From Salinicola salarius (lineage in GTDB: Bacteria > Pseudomonadota > Gammaproteobacteria > Pseudomonadales > Halomonadaceae), in the NCBI RefSeq assembly GCF_002179555.1, contig NZ_NHOU01000010.1, forward strand, positions 57,758 through 121,757: 64,000 nt of DNA, written 5' to 3'. The notes under the pieces were generated by a model. The model was not told where the DNA came from, made no database searches, and saw nothing but the letters and a program-made list of their open reading frames with translations. Below are positions 1-8,703 of the stretch, piece after piece; position 1 is the first letter of the stretch; the number at the start of each line of letters is the position of its first letter. The position numbers and the translations under genes are program-made.

Positions 1-527
1 CGGACCAGACGCACGATTCGGGGTATCTCCGGAATGGTGATCGCGGCCATGACCGTCCACAGGTTGGCGCTGATCAAGGAGACGATGGCAATCGCCAGCA
101 GCACGCTCGGAATCGCCATCAGACCATCCATGACTCGCATGATCACTGCATCCAGGCTACGGAAGAAGCCCGCGAGTATGCCGAGCGGCAGACCGACGAC
201 GACGCTGATCAGCGCACTGCCGAGCCCCACGATCAGAGAAACCCTTGCGCCGTAGAGCACTCTCGACAGCAGGTCCCGGCCATAGGCGTCGCTGCCCAGC
301 CAGTAGGTATCGCTGGGTGGCTTCAGGCGATCGGCAGGCGACATGCCTAGCGGATCGTGGGGTGCCAGCCACGGTGCCAGAATAGCGATGATCACGATCA
401 ACGCCAGGCAGATGGCGGCAACGATCACCGCCCAGCCGGGGCGCTGGCGCGGCCACAAGCGCAGCCGACGCCGTGGTGGAATGGCGGCGGAAACATCGGG
501 GGATGCATGAGGCGATGATAGGCTCAT
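1..527 (-). CDS. Dipeptide/oligopeptide ABC transporter permease, DppC-like (partial)
   Basis: Second inner-membrane permease of a peptide-type ABC importer. The reading frame runs from an ATG at 527 to the left window edge without a stop, so the C-terminal part is missing. The N-terminus is basic (PPRRRLRLWPRQRPGW), followed by a hydrophobic first membrane segment and the family-typical stretch LAPHDPLGMS and YWLGSDAYGRDLLSR, which is diagnostic of DppC/OppC/GsiD proteins. Further membrane segments follow (LIVGLGSALISVVVGLPLG). The start overlaps the stop of the upstream dppB-like gene by 4 bp (ATGA), indicating translational coupling. Substrate is not readable from the permease. The EAA loop expected further on is outside the window. 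Confidence 0.88.
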   Translation of the reverse strand, partial: MSLSSPHASPDVSAAIPPRRRLRLWPRQRPGWAVIVAAICLALIVIIAILAPWLAPHDPLGMSPADRLKPPSDTYWLGSDAYGRDLLSRVLYGARVSLIVGLGSALISVVVGLPLGILAGFFRSLDAVIMRVMDGLMAIPSVLLAIAIVSLISANLWTVMAAITIPEIPRIVRLV

Positions 528-1471
528 TGGTAACGAATCCTCGGGTCGAGCAGCGCATAGGAGAGATCGATAGCCAAATTGATCATCACGTAGACGCCGC
601 TGGTGACCAGAATCAGCCCCTGAATCACCGGGTAATCGCGCGAGAGAATGGCATCGACGGTCAACCGCCCCAGCCCTGGAATATTGAACACGCTTTCAGT
701 CACCACCACGCCAGTGATCATCAGTGCGAAGCCGGTCCCGATGACCTCCAGAATCGGCACGCCGGCGTTGCGTAGCGCATGCTTGAACAGCACGCGTTTT
801 TCGCTGGCTCCCTTGGCATGGGCAGTACGAATGAAGTCTTCCCCCAGCACATCGAGCATGCTGGCACGGGTCATGCGCGCGATCAGTGCGATATAGATCG
901 TCGACAGCATCAACGCCGGCAGGATCGCGTGCTGGATGAAAGGACCGAACCCTTCCTGGGAAACCCGTCTGAAACCCTGTACCGGTAGCCAGCCGAGATC
1001 GATGGAGAAAATCTTGATCAGAATGTAGCCGGTCACGAACACCGGTACCGAAAACCCCAGCACCGACAGGGACATGACCGCGTTATCGATCAGGCTGCCA
1101 TGCTTCCAGGCCGCGATGACGCCCATCGGCACTGCCACGACCACCGACAGCGCAATGCTCAGCAGCGCCAGGCTAATGGTGGGTTCGAGACGCTGTGCCA
1201 TCAGTTGCGTCACCGGCAAGTTCGACATCAACGAGGTGCCGAAGTCACCTCGCAATAACTCCCCGGCCCAGTTGAAGAACTGAATATAAAGAGGCTGGTT
1301 GAGCCCTAGCGTTTCGCGAATGCGGTCCAGTTGCTCCGGTGTCGCCATATCGCCGGCGATGATGGCGGCGGGGTCGCCTGGCGAGAGCCGCAGCAACAGG
1401 AAAACGAACAGCGCAACCACGACCATCACCGGCACTGCTGCCAATGTTCGACGCAGACAGTAGCTGAACAT
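524..1471 (-). CDS. Dipeptide/oligopeptide ABC transporter permease, DppB-like
   Basis: Inner-membrane permease, 315 aa, the usual DppB/OppB/GsiC length. An N-terminal membrane segment after MFSYCLRRT is followed by LRLSPGDPAAIIAG and the family signature ETLGLNQPLYIQFFNW. Five more hydrophobic segments are seen. The EAA-type cytoplasmic loop that contacts the ATPase is at about residues 205-235 (DFIRTAHAKGASEKRV), and the C-terminus is DLSYALLDPRIRYQ, typical of the family. It follows the substrate-binding protein gene by 126 bp containing a hairpin, and overlaps the next permease by 4 bp. The ATPase genes presumably lie beyond the left edge. Confidence 0.92.
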   Translation of the reverse strand: MFSYCLRRTLAAVPVMVVVALFVFLLLRLSPGDPAAIIAGDMATPEQLDRIRETLGLNQPLYIQFFNWAGELLRGDFGTSLMSNLPVTQLMAQRLEPTISLALLSIALSVVVAVPMGVIAAWKHGSLIDNAVMSLSVLGFSVPVFVTGYILIKIFSIDLGWLPVQGFRRVSQEGFGPFIQHAILPALMLSTIYIALIARMTRASMLDVLGEDFIRTAHAKGASEKRVLFKHALRNAGVPILEVIGTGFALMITGVVVTESVFNIPGLGRLTVDAILSRDYPVIQGLILVTSGVYVMINLAIDLSYALLDPRIRYQ

Positions 1472-1567
1472 GAGCGTGCTCCATTGAGGTTCGAATCCGA
1501 TGACTCACGAGTCCGATGAACGACGAACTCGTTGAAATGCGAATTCGTTGACGTGCGAGACGGGAAT

Positions 1568-1591
1568 GGAGCGTGGTGGTAGCCACGCCCC
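1568..1591 (-). promoter_or_regulatory. Intercistronic hairpin between binding-protein and permease genes
   Basis: Seven nt past the stop of the binding-protein gene the transcript reads GCGTGG-CTACCA-CCACGC. This is a 6-bp perfect stem extended to 9 bp by two G-C pairs and one G-U pair. There is no T-run, so it looks like an RNA-stabilising or attenuating hairpin rather than a full terminator. Such a hairpin would let the binding protein be made in excess over the permeases. Confidence 0.5.
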
Positions 1592-1597
1592 ACTCGT

Positions 1598-3235
1598 TCA
1601 CTCGGCCTTGGTGACGTTCCAGAACACCGGCACCGGCGAATGGAGAATGCCGGAAAGGTCATTGCTCCAGGCGGCGGGAATCGAATACTCGCCCAGCGGG
1701 ATATAGGTCACCTGCTCGAAGGCATGCTGCTGAATGCGTTCGGCGATCGCCTTGCGATCCTCGTCGCTGGTGGCCCTGGAGAACTCGTTGCGCATCGACT
1801 CGAGCTCGGAATCATCCGGCCAGCCGAACCAGCCGCCGTCCTTGCCACGGCCGTTGAGCATCGGATTGACCAGCGGGTTCCACACTTCGGGGATGTACCA
1901 GTTGGTGAAGAACATGTTCCAGCCGCCTTCCGACGGGGGCTGCTGGCTGGCGCGGCGGGTTACCAGCGTCTGCCAGTCCATCGGTTGAAGATCGACCTGA
2001 AAACCGGCCTGACGCAGAAGCTGTGCGGCAATGACCGGCTGGGGGCTCACCGTCGGCGCATCGGTTGGCTGCATCATCACCACCGGCGTGCCATCGTAGC
2101 CGGCTTCCTCGAGCAGCTGTTTCGCCGCTTCCGTGCCACCGCCTTCGGTCAGCGAATTCGGCGCACCGGCGTCGGTGCCCAGCGGCGTCGAGCATCCGTA
2201 CATCGATGCACAGGTCGAGTAGAACTCGGGATTGCCGACCAGCGAGGCGAGCACATCGGTCTGGTTCATTGCCATCAGCGCAGCGCGGCGGATCTGGGGA
2301 TCGTCGAACGGCGGGTAAAGGAAGTTGAAGCGGCCAATGGTCTGGCTCCCCAGCTCATTGATCTTCTCGACAGTGAGGTCCGGATTGGCCTGCAGCACCG
2401 GCAGCAGGTCGACCGAGGGCGATTCGAGGAAGTCGATCTCGCCGGCATTGAGGGCATTGAGCGCCGTCTGGGCATCGCTCATGTTGATCCACTCGACGCG
2501 ATCGACGCTGACCACCTTGCCCCCGGCCGTCCAACTGGCCGGTTCCTCGCGCGGTACGTAGTCCTCGAACTTCTCGTAGACCACCCGATTGCCGGGATCG
2601 TACTCATCGGCAACGAACCGGAACGGACCCGAGCCGATCTGATCCTCGACCGTCAACGTCTCGTCCGGCGACTTGCTGGCGATGCGCTCCGGCATCACGA
2701 ACAGCGGTACCGATGATGGCTTGGCCATCAGCTCCAGCACGTAGGCGAAAGGCGATGACAGGGTCAGCGTCAGTGTCTTCGAATCGGTGGCTTCGACGCT
2801 CTCGACGTGATCCATCAGCATCTGCCCACCGCCATCCCGCGCAGCCCAACGCTGGAAGGACGCCACCACGTCACTGGCTGTGACTTCACCGCCATCATGC
2901 CACTTGAGGCCGTCACGCAAGGTGAAGGTATATGTCATGCCGTCATCGGAAATCGACCAGTCAGCCATCTGCGGTTGCGGCTGGAACTGGTCATCCATGC
3001 CCAGCAAGGTATCGAAAACCATGTAACCGTGGTCACGAGTGATATGGGCGGTGGTGGTGATGGGATCGAGTACGCGCAGTCCAGAGTGCATGACTGCACG
3101 AAGCGTATTGGCCTCGGCCGGGGCGGCGGCAAGCGGCGAGAAGACGCCAAGCGTAGAGAACAGAGTCGCCATCGCCACGCCACCCAGCAGGCGGCGACGC
3201 GTAGCGGAAAAGCGACGCGGGAACAGTGTCGTCAT
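1598..3235 (-). CDS. Extracellular solute-binding protein family 5 (peptide/nickel type)
   Basis: Periplasmic ligand-binding protein for the adjacent peptide-type importer, 545 aa, normal for SBP_bac_5. The N-terminus has TRRRLLGG before a hydrophobic core ending near ANT. This resembles a Tat signal, although Sec export cannot be excluded. Mature family features are visible: LRVLDPITTTAHITRDHGYMV, the family signature region DGLKWHDGGEVTASDV (about residues 110-125), and VNPMLNGRGKDGGWFGWPDD near the C-terminus. GAGG lies 7 nt before the ATG. It is first in the operon and divergent from a LysR regulator, which probably controls it. Ligand unknown; di/oligopeptide or a related amino compound is likely. 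Confidence 0.9.
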   Translation of the reverse strand: MTTLFPRRFSATRRRLLGGVAMATLFSTLGVFSPLAAAPAEANTLRAVMHSGLRVLDPITTTAHITRDHGYMVFDTLLGMDDQFQPQPQMADWSISDDGMTYTFTLRDGLKWHDGGEVTASDVVASFQRWAARDGGGQMLMDHVESVEATDSKTLTLTLSSPFAYVLELMAKPSSVPLFVMPERIASKSPDETLTVEDQIGSGPFRFVADEYDPGNRVVYEKFEDYVPREEPASWTAGGKVVSVDRVEWINMSDAQTALNALNAGEIDFLESPSVDLLPVLQANPDLTVEKINELGSQTIGRFNFLYPPFDDPQIRRAALMAMNQTDVLASLVGNPEFYSTCASMYGCSTPLGTDAGAPNSLTEGGGTEAAKQLLEEAGYDGTPVVMMQPTDAPTVSPQPVIAAQLLRQAGFQVDLQPMDWQTLVTRRASQQPPSEGGWNMFFTNWYIPEVWNPLVNPMLNGRGKDGGWFGWPDDSELESMRNEFSRATSDEDRKAIAERIQQHAFEQVTYIPLGEYSIPAAWSNDLSGILHSPVPVFWNVTKAE

Positions 3236-3395
3236 GCGAGGACCTCATTTGTCGATCTTATGGTTGTCGTCGACGATGACGCCTTGGTGGCCATTGTTGT
3301 TCAGCGACGCATGTCTATGCGGCCAACCTGAGCGACGATCGTGCTATCGAGAGTAGGCTTCGTGAAGACGAAAACAATAGTTTCGATGCATCTAA

Positions 3396-3418
3396 AGCGT
3401 TGCTCTAAAAGCAACGCT
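3396..3418. promoter_or_regulatory. Perfect 9-bp inverted repeat, candidate LysR operator
   Basis: AGCGTTGCT and AGCAACGCT flank a 5-bp spacer in the intergenic region between the divergent binding-protein and LysR genes, 40 bp before the LysR ATG. It contains a T-N11-A core (TTGC...GCAA), the form recognised by LysR-type regulators. No other equally strong repeat is present in this gap. Confidence 0.55.
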
Positions 3419-3457
3419 CAGGCAAGAATGGTCCAGAATACCTGTCGGAGGAATCAT

Positions 3458-4405
3458 ATGGCGCAGTCGGGAACGACCGAAGCACACCTCAATGTCCGCT
3501 GGCTGCACTATTTCCATGCCGCTCTCACGGCCGGTTCGATAAGAGCCGCGTCGGATCGGCTCGATGTGGAGCCTTCCGTCATCAGCCGTCAGATTCGCCA
3601 ACTCGAGCAGGCTGTCGGCATGTCGCTGATCGAACGGCATGGTAGAGGCGTCAAAGCCACCGAGGCGGGGAACATTCTGCTCGACTTCTACCGGGAGCGG
3701 GACGTCGCCGAGCAGACGCTGTTCGGACAACTCGCCGAGATGGATGGCCTACAGCGCGGCCATATCAGCCTGTCGATCAGCGAGGGCTACAGCGATCAAT
3801 TGATGAGCGGTGTCATGAACGATTTCTGCGCGCGTCATCCGCAGCTGACCATCGAGCTCAATCTGGCGGCCGTCAACGACGTGGTCAGGCAAGTCTACGA
3901 AGGCCAGGCGCACATCGGCGTCGCCTACGCGCCGAGACTGATACCCGGCATCACATCCGTGGCGTCCGCACGGCAACCGCTCTGCGCGGTGGTCCATCCG
4001 CTGCACCCGCTCACCCGACTCCCCCAGCCTCTGGCGCTCGATGAGGTGCTCAAATGGCCGTTGGGTCTTGCCAGCCATGGCTACGGTATTCGCCAGTTGA
4101 TCGATGCCGTGGAAGTGATGAGCAAACGTCATTTCCGCCCTAGCCTGGTGAGCAACTCCCTGGCCACGCTGAAGCAGTACGTGAGTTCTGGAAACGGCGT
4201 CACCTTCATTGGCCAAGTGGCACTGCTGCACGAGATCCGCCGCCAGCAGCTCGTGGCGCTGAAGATCGATCATCCGGTGTTCGCCGAAGCGGAGACTCAC
4301 GTGATCGTGCGTCAGCATCGCCCGCTGTCACCGGCCGCCAAGCAGTTGTTGACGGAAATTACGCATCTATGGCCGTTCGACGGGCAATCAGGCCTGAGCG
4401 TTTGA
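3458..4405 (+). CDS. LysR-family transcriptional regulator
   Basis: DNA-binding regulator, 315 aa. The ATG at 3458 was chosen because GGAGG lies 6 nt upstream; longer in-frame starts have no ribosome site. The N-terminal winged helix-turn-helix is clear: LHYFHAALTAGSIRAASDRL, then PSVISRQIRQLEQAVGMSLIER (about residues 12-55). The C-terminal effector domain contains GHISLSISEGYSDQLM and the periplasmic-binding-protein-like fold typical of LTTRs. Its divergent placement beside the peptide ABC operon suggests it regulates that operon and itself through the inverted repeat 40 bp upstream. The inducer is unknown. It ends 6 bp from the convergent epmA. Confidence 0.9.
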   Translation: MAQSGTTEAHLNVRWLHYFHAALTAGSIRAASDRLDVEPSVISRQIRQLEQAVGMSLIERHGRGVKATEAGNILLDFYRERDVAEQTLFGQLAEMDGLQRGHISLSISEGYSDQLMSGVMNDFCARHPQLTIELNLAAVNDVVRQVYEGQAHIGVAYAPRLIPGITSVASARQPLCAVVHPLHPLTRLPQPLALDEVLKWPLGLASHGYGIRQLIDAVEVMSKRHFRPSLVSNSLATLKQYVSSGNGVTFIGQVALLHEIRRQQLVALKIDHPVFAEAETHVIVRQHRPLSPAAKQLLTEITHLWPFDGQSGLSV

Positions 4406-4411
4406 TCTACC

Positions 4412-5386
4412 TCAACACCGCGGCGTAGGGAACGCCATGACCTCGGCAATCGACTCCCTGTTCAGCGCCAGTTGAATCAGGCGATCGACACCCAGCGCCA
4501 CGCCGCTGCCGGCCGGCATGCCGGATTCGAGCGCGGCAATCAGGCGCTGATCCGGGGCGACGCTTGGCTTCCCCAGCGCCTCGCGTTGACGGTTGTCATC
4601 CGCGAAGCGCTCGCCCTGCTCGGCAGCGTCGGTGAGTTCGTCATAGCCGTTGGCAAGCTCGAGCCCCTGGAGATAGATCTCGAACCGCGCGGCGACTTCG
4701 ACGCCATCCTCGGGATCGAGCCGCTTGCGCGCCAGCGCCGCCTGAGAGGCCGGATAGTCGACGACCGCATCGATACCGCCTCGGCCCAGTTGCGGTTCGA
4801 TGACGAAGCTCATCAGCAGGTCGAGACAGCCGTCACGGTCCGCGTCATTCATCGCCAGTCCACCGACTTGCCCGGCCAGGCGACGCAGATCCGCCAGCGA
4901 TGCCGTGAACGGATCGACATCGAGCGTCTCGCGAAAGAGCTCCCGATAGCCGTGCTGGCGCAAGGGGCCCGGGTCGGTCGGCAGCACTGCACGAATCAGC
5001 GCCTCGCACTCGTCGATCAATGCCGTCAGCGACAGATCCGGCCGATACCACTCGAGCATGGTGAATTCGAGATTGTGGCGCCGCCCCACTTCACCGTCGC
5101 GGAAGCTGCGCGCCAGCTGGAAGATCGGCCCGCTGCCCGCCGCCAGCAGCCGCTTCATGTGGAACTCCGGCGAGGTCTGCAGCCAAAGGTGTTCGCGACC
5201 GGCTGGCGTCGTTGCCGTCAGTGACAGAGAGTCCAGATGCGGGTCGGTACTGCCGCCGTGACCGAGAATCGGCGTCTCCACTTCCAGCACGCCTCGTTCG
5301 GAGAAGAAGTGCCGAATGGCGGTCAATAGCCTGGCACGCTCGCGCAGTGTGTCGAGACTTGCCGTGGGCTGCCAGTCGATAGACAC
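4412..5386 (-). CDS. epmA: EF-P--(R)-beta-lysine ligase (EpmA/PoxA/GenX)
   Basis: Truncated class II lysyl-tRNA synthetase paralogue that attaches (R)-beta-lysine to Lys34 of elongation factor P using ATP. At 324 aa it matches EpmA and lacks the anticodon-binding domain of LysRS. Visible motifs are motif 2 (FRDGEVGRRHNLEFTMLEWYRPD, about residues 96-118; conserved arginine and Glu) and motif 3 near the C-terminus (GVALGVDRLIQLAL). The neighbourhood supports the call: efp lies immediately upstream on the same strand and epmB is divergent from efp, so the whole EF-P modification pathway except EpmC is here. A terminator separates it from efp, so it probably has its own promoter. Confidence 0.96.
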   Translation of the reverse strand: MSIDWQPTASLDTLRERARLLTAIRHFFSERGVLEVETPILGHGGSTDPHLDSLSLTATTPAGREHLWLQTSPEFHMKRLLAAGSGPIFQLARSFRDGEVGRRHNLEFTMLEWYRPDLSLTALIDECEALIRAVLPTDPGPLRQHGYRELFRETLDVDPFTASLADLRRLAGQVGGLAMNDADRDGCLDLLMSFVIEPQLGRGGIDAVVDYPASQAALARKRLDPEDGVEVAARFEIYLQGLELANGYDELTDAAEQGERFADDNRQREALGKPSVAPDQRLIAALESGMPAGSGVALGVDRLIQLALNRESIAEVMAFPTPRC

Positions 5387-5404
5387 GATTTCACCTCTAT
5401 AACG

Positions 5405-5430
5405 GCAAAAGCCACGCTTGAGCGTGGCTA
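5405..5430 (-). terminator. Intrinsic terminator downstream of efp
   Basis: On the minus strand AGCCACGC-TCAA-GCGTGGCT is followed directly by a T-run (TTTT). The 8-bp perfect stem with a 4-nt loop is a standard rho-independent terminator. It lies between efp and epmA and would end the efp transcript. Confidence 0.8.
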
Positions 5431-5461
5431 ATAGAATCCGGCCATGCGGCCATCAGATACG

Positions 5462-5531
5462 GAGTCCTCTCCGAGCGCGCGCCTGACAAGGCGAATTTAA
5501 GCGCTGTCAGGCGCGAGCGCAGGTAGGACTC
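5462..5531 (-). repeat. Short member (D) of a dispersed palindromic element family
   Basis: An imperfect palindrome abuts the efp stop codon. Outer arms GAGTCCT/AGGACTC and inner 11-bp arms CGCGCCTGACA/TGTCAGGCGCG enclose GCGCTTAAATTCGCC. Read on the minus strand it keeps CCTGCGCTCG at the left and GCCTTGTC then CGCTCG at the right, as in the copies at 18,285, 18,484 and 31,915, but the inner stem-loop is missing. Membership is inferred from these short shared blocks. Confidence 0.5.
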
Positions 5532-6096
5532 AAGCCCGGGAGACGTACTCGCCCGAGCGCGTATCGACTTTCAGCACCTCGCCCTGATTGATGAACAGCG
5601 GTACGCGAACCACGGCGCCGGAAGAGAGCGTTGCCGGCTTGGAGCCGCCCTGCGCGGTGTCACCCTTGAGGCCCGGATCGGTCTCGACCACTTCAAGCTC
5701 GAGGAAGTTGGGCGGAGAGACGGCAATGGCGTTATCGTTCCACAGCGTGACGGTATAGACGGCCTGTTCCTTGAGCCACTTCTCGACGTCGCCGATGGCC
5801 TTCTTGTCGACCGCGTACTGCTCGAAGGAGCCATCGGTCTTCATGAAGTGCCACATGTCGCCGTCGGTGTAGACGTACTCCATGTCCAGGTCCATGACGT
5901 CGGCGCCTTCCAGCGATTCACCGGACTTGAAGGTGCGTTCCCAGACGCGACCGGTGATCAGGTTGCGCAGCTTGACGCGGTTGAAAGCCTGGCCTTTGCC
6001 GGGCTTGACGAATTCGTTCTCGAGAATGTTGCACGGGTCGCCATCCAGCATGACCTTCAGGCCGCCCTTGAATTCGTTGGTAGAATAGTTCGCCAT
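5530..6096 (-). CDS. efp: Translation elongation factor P
   Basis: EF-P rescues ribosomes stalled at polyproline stretches by binding between the P and E sites. 188 aa, the standard length. Lys34, the residue that EpmA modifies, is present in VKPGKGQAF (residues 30-38). The KOW-like N-domain is followed by two OB folds; the C-terminal domain contains the conserved block [29 protein letters not shown]. The tip around Lys34 is of the E. coli beta-lysylated type rather than the rhamnosylated Arg32 type, in agreement with epmA and epmB next door. It is divergent from epmB across a short gap of about 100 bp that must hold both promoters. Confidence 0.98.
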   Translation of the reverse strand: MANYSTNEFKGGLKVMLDGDPCNILENEFVKPGKGQAFNRVKLRNLITGRVWERTFKSGESLEGADVMDLDMEYVYTDGDMWHFMKTDGSFEQYAVDKKAIGDVEKWLKEQAVYTVTLWNDNAIAVSPPNFLELEVVETDPGLKGDTAQGGSKPATLSSGAVVRVPLFINQGEVLKVDTRSGEYVSRA

Positions 6097-6194
6097 GATT
6101 CCTCACTAGTAACCGTTCGCGGGCCGTCCGCGACGAAAAACCCCATTTCCGCGCGATGCCTGACCGGCAAGCGCTCTGATTTCGAGTGGCCAGC

Positions 6195-7238
6195 ATGATA
6201 ACCCGAACCCCGATCGCTGTGCATTGCGAAGAGGTCGAACCCGAAGCGCCCGTATTCGATACACCGGGCGACTGGCAACAGCAACTGCGCGACGTGATCC
6301 GCGACCCCGCCGAGCTCTGCCGGCACCTGGGACTGGATGTCGAATGGTCGTCGGGCGCCAGACGCGGCCACGATCTGTTTCCGGTGCGCGTGCCGCTGGC
6401 CTATCTCTCGCGGATTCGCCGCGGCGATCCGAACGACCCCCTGCTGCGCCAGGTCCTGCCGCTGGGCGCGGAAGGCGATGATGTGCGGGGCTATGTCGAT
6501 GATCCGCTGGAAGAGCGCGACCACACGCCCCGACCGGGACTGATCCACAAATACCCCGGCCGGGCGTTGCTGATTGCCAGTCCGACCTGTGCGATCAATT
6601 GCCGCTACTGCTTCCGCCGCCACTTCCCCTACGCCGACAACGCGCCGTCAATGCGGGAATGGGAACGGACACTGGATTACCTGCGCGCAGACGACTCGAT
6701 CCAGGAAGCGATCCTTTCCGGCGGCGATCCGCTGGCCTCGCCGGATCGTCGGATGGCCGCGCTCGTCGAACGGCTGGACGCGATTCCCCATCTCAAGCGG
6801 CTGCGCATTCACACTCGCTTGCCGGTGGTGATTCCGGATCGGGTCGACGACGCGCTGCTCGAATGGCTCGGGGGCTCTCGCTTGCAGAAGGTGATGGTGC
6901 TGCATATCAATCACGCCCAGGAGATCGACGAAGCGGTGGTCGCGGCCTGCGTTCGACTCAAGGCGGCCGGCGTCACGCTGCTCAACCAGAGCGTGCTGCT
7001 GCGCGGGATCAACGACGACGTGGATACGCTAGCTGCACTCTCGGAGCGCCTGTTCGAGGCCGGGATCCTGCCCTATTACCTGCACGTGCTCGACCCGGTA
7101 TCGGGCGCGGCGCATTTCGACGTGCCTGACGACGAGGCCCGCGATCTGGTGGATGCTTTGCGTCAGCGACTGGCCGGCTTCCTGATGCCGCGACTGGTCC
7201 GCGAGGTGCCCGGCGAACGGAGCAAGACACCGCTCTGA
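6195..7238 (+). CDS. epmB: EF-P beta-lysylation protein, lysine 2,3-aminomutase (EpmB/YjeK)
   Basis: Radical-SAM, PLP-dependent enzyme converting (S)-alpha-lysine to (R)-beta-lysine, the donor for EF-P modification. 347 aa from the ATG at 6195; a GTG three codons upstream (6186) is a possible alternative, and neither start has a strong ribosome site. The radical-SAM CxxxCxxC cluster motif is CAINCRYCFRRHFPYADN (about residues 131-148). Family blocks SGGDPLASPD, HTRLPVVIPDRV, HINHAQEIDEAV and LLNQSVLLRGIND follow. The C-terminus lacks the tetramerisation extension of clostridial KamA, as expected for EpmB. It is divergent from efp. Confidence 0.96.
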   Translation: MITRTPIAVHCEEVEPEAPVFDTPGDWQQQLRDVIRDPAELCRHLGLDVEWSSGARRGHDLFPVRVPLAYLSRIRRGDPNDPLLRQVLPLGAEGDDVRGYVDDPLEERDHTPRPGLIHKYPGRALLIASPTCAINCRYCFRRHFPYADNAPSMREWERTLDYLRADDSIQEAILSGGDPLASPDRRMAALVERLDAIPHLKRLRIHTRLPVVIPDRVDDALLEWLGGSRLQKVMVLHINHAQEIDEAVVAACVRLKAAGVTLLNQSVLLRGINDDVDTLAALSERLFEAGILPYYLHVLDPVSGAAHFDVPDDEARDLVDALRQRLAGFLMPRLVREVPGERSKTPL

Positions 7239-7260
7239 GTTCCTGGCGGGTCATCCACTC

Positions 7261-7281
7261 GAGGGCCGCGCCCCGGCCCTC
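7261..7281. terminator. GC-rich hairpin between convergent genes
   Basis: GAGGGCC-GCGCCCC-GGCCCTC is a 7-bp perfect stem lying between epmB (+) and the convergent sensor kinase (-). It is followed on the + strand by three CTCTCGT units instead of a clean T-run, so termination is probable but not certain. Confidence 0.5.
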
Positions 7282-7305
7282 GCCTCTCGTCTCTCGTCTC
7301 TCGCC

Positions 7306-8703
7306 TCACCCTATCGGCAGCGTGACATGAACGCTCAGGCCGCTGGCGACCGGCAGGGAGGTTTCGTCGAGACGGATCTCTCCGCCAAGCCGTTCGGCCA
7401 GTTCCTGAACGATCGACAGCCCCAGCCCCGACCCGCTGGTTCGCTGTCCGGCCAGGCGCACGAAGCGCTCGAATACCCGTTCGCGCTCGGCGACCGGAAT
7501 CCCCGGCCCGCTGTCGGCAATCTCGATGTGCAACCGGTCTTCGGCTTGCCGCATCCGCAGGCAGACTTCGCCCCCTTCCGGGGTGTAACGCAGCGCGTTG
7601 TCCAGCAGATTGCGCAGCAGCACGTAAAGGCCGTTTTCATAGCTGACGACTTGCAGCTCAGCGGGAATCTGCTGGGTGAACTCGATCCTGCGGCCATCGA
7701 CCAGCGGCTGCATGTCCCGCTGTAGCTCTCTTCCCAGCCGGGTCAGATCCACCGCCTGCCGATTCATGCCCTCACCGCTCTCGAGCCGGGAGAGTGTCAA
7801 CAGCTGCTCGACGACACGGGTCATCCGGTCGACCCCATTGATGATCGAGCGGGCGCCGCGGTGGGAGCGCGCTTCGGTGGTATCCATCATCAGGTTCTGC
7901 GCGTGCACCTTGATCGCTGCCAGAGGCGTACGCAGCTCGTGGGCGGCGTTGGCGGTGAAGCGACGCTCCTTTTCCAGCGTTTCGGCCAGGCGACCGAACA
8001 GACCATTGAGCGCATCGACCATGCCGCGAATTTCATCCGGCGCCTCGCTGCCGTCGATGGGTTCCAGATAGCTCGGCTGGCGAGCAGTGATCTGGCGACT
8101 GATGCGCAGCAAGGGAGAAAAGCCACGCGCGACGACAAAGGGAATCAGCATCGCGATCAGCAGCACGCCGATCACCGGCGGCATCAGGTTGCGCAGCGCA
8201 ATCTGCCAGGTCAGCTCGTCGCGCACGTCGTCACGCTGGGCGGCGCTGGCCCAGACGCCGTGGACCTCGTCATACAGCGTGAAGGTACGCCAGTCGTGGC
8301 CCTCTCCCTCGGTGTGCGCGTAGCCGGGCGCCGGAATCATCGTCTCGAGCACACCGGGCGTTCTCATGCCCAGCAAGGCATGACCCTCGTCGTCCCAGAT
8401 CTGGAACCCCAGCTTCTTCTCGTAGGGATGCCCCAGCGGGGTCGGTTCGTCGGTGGGATTGTCCGGCAGCATGACGGGCTGAAGCTGCAGGTCGTGAATC
8501 ATCTCCTGCGGATCCCGACCCTGATCGCCGCGATACTCGAAATAGAGCGCGACCATTGTTCGCGTCGTCTGCGCCAGTTCGGCGTCGAACAGTTCGTTGA
8601 TCTGATCGCGAGTGTCGTGATAGCTCCAGAGCGCGGCCAGCGAAGTGATCAATGTCACCGATATCAGCAGAACCCGTCTGAGGTAACGACGAATCGATCT
8701 CAA
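7306..8703 (-). CDS. Two-component sensor histidine kinase (QseC/PmrB-like)
   Basis: Inner-membrane sensor kinase, 465 aa. An N-terminal membrane helix (about residues 8-28) is followed by a periplasmic domain of about 130 residues and a second helix near residues 173-192 (LMPPVIGVLLIAMLIPFVVA). Then come a HAMP-like linker, the HisKA dimerisation helix with the phospho-accepting His in AAHELRTPLAAIKVHAQNL, the N box RNLLDNALRYTPEGG, and the G boxes DSGPGIPVAERERVFERF and GSGLGLSIVQEL. The start is an unusual TTG at 8703 that overlaps the response regulator stop (TTGA), so the two proteins are translationally coupled. The signal is unknown; the architecture is like QseC and PmrB. Confidence 0.9.
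   Translation of the reverse strand: MRSIRRYLRRVLLISVTLITSLAALWSYHDTRDQINELFDAELAQTTRTMVALYFEYRGDQGRDPQEMIHDLQLQPVMLPDNPTDEPTPLGHPYEKKLGFQIWDDEGHALLGMRTPGVLETMIPAPGYAHTEGEGHDWRTFTLYDEVHGVWASAAQRDDVRDELTWQIALRNLMPPVIGVLLIAMLIPFVVARGFSPLLRISRQITARQPSYLEPIDGSEAPDEIRGMVDALNGLFGRLAETLEKERRFTANAAHELRTPLAAIKVHAQNLMMDTTEARSHRGARSIINGVDRMTRVVEQLLTLSRLESGEGMNRQAVDLTRLGRELQRDMQPLVDGRRIEFTQQIPAELQVVSYENGLYVLLRNLLDNALRYTPEGGEVCLRMRQAEDRLHIEIADSGPGIPVAERERVFERFVRLAGQRTSGSGLGLSIVQELAERLGGEIRLDETSLPVASGLSVHVTLPIG

Noticed and set aside
157..558. 133-codon minus-strand ORF at the left edge
   Set aside because: Shadow of the DppC-like permease, whose true frame starts at 527 and stays open to the edge.
1640..2716. 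358-codon + strand frame opposite the peptide-binding protein
   Set aside because: Antisense to a clear family 5 binding protein, no domain seen.
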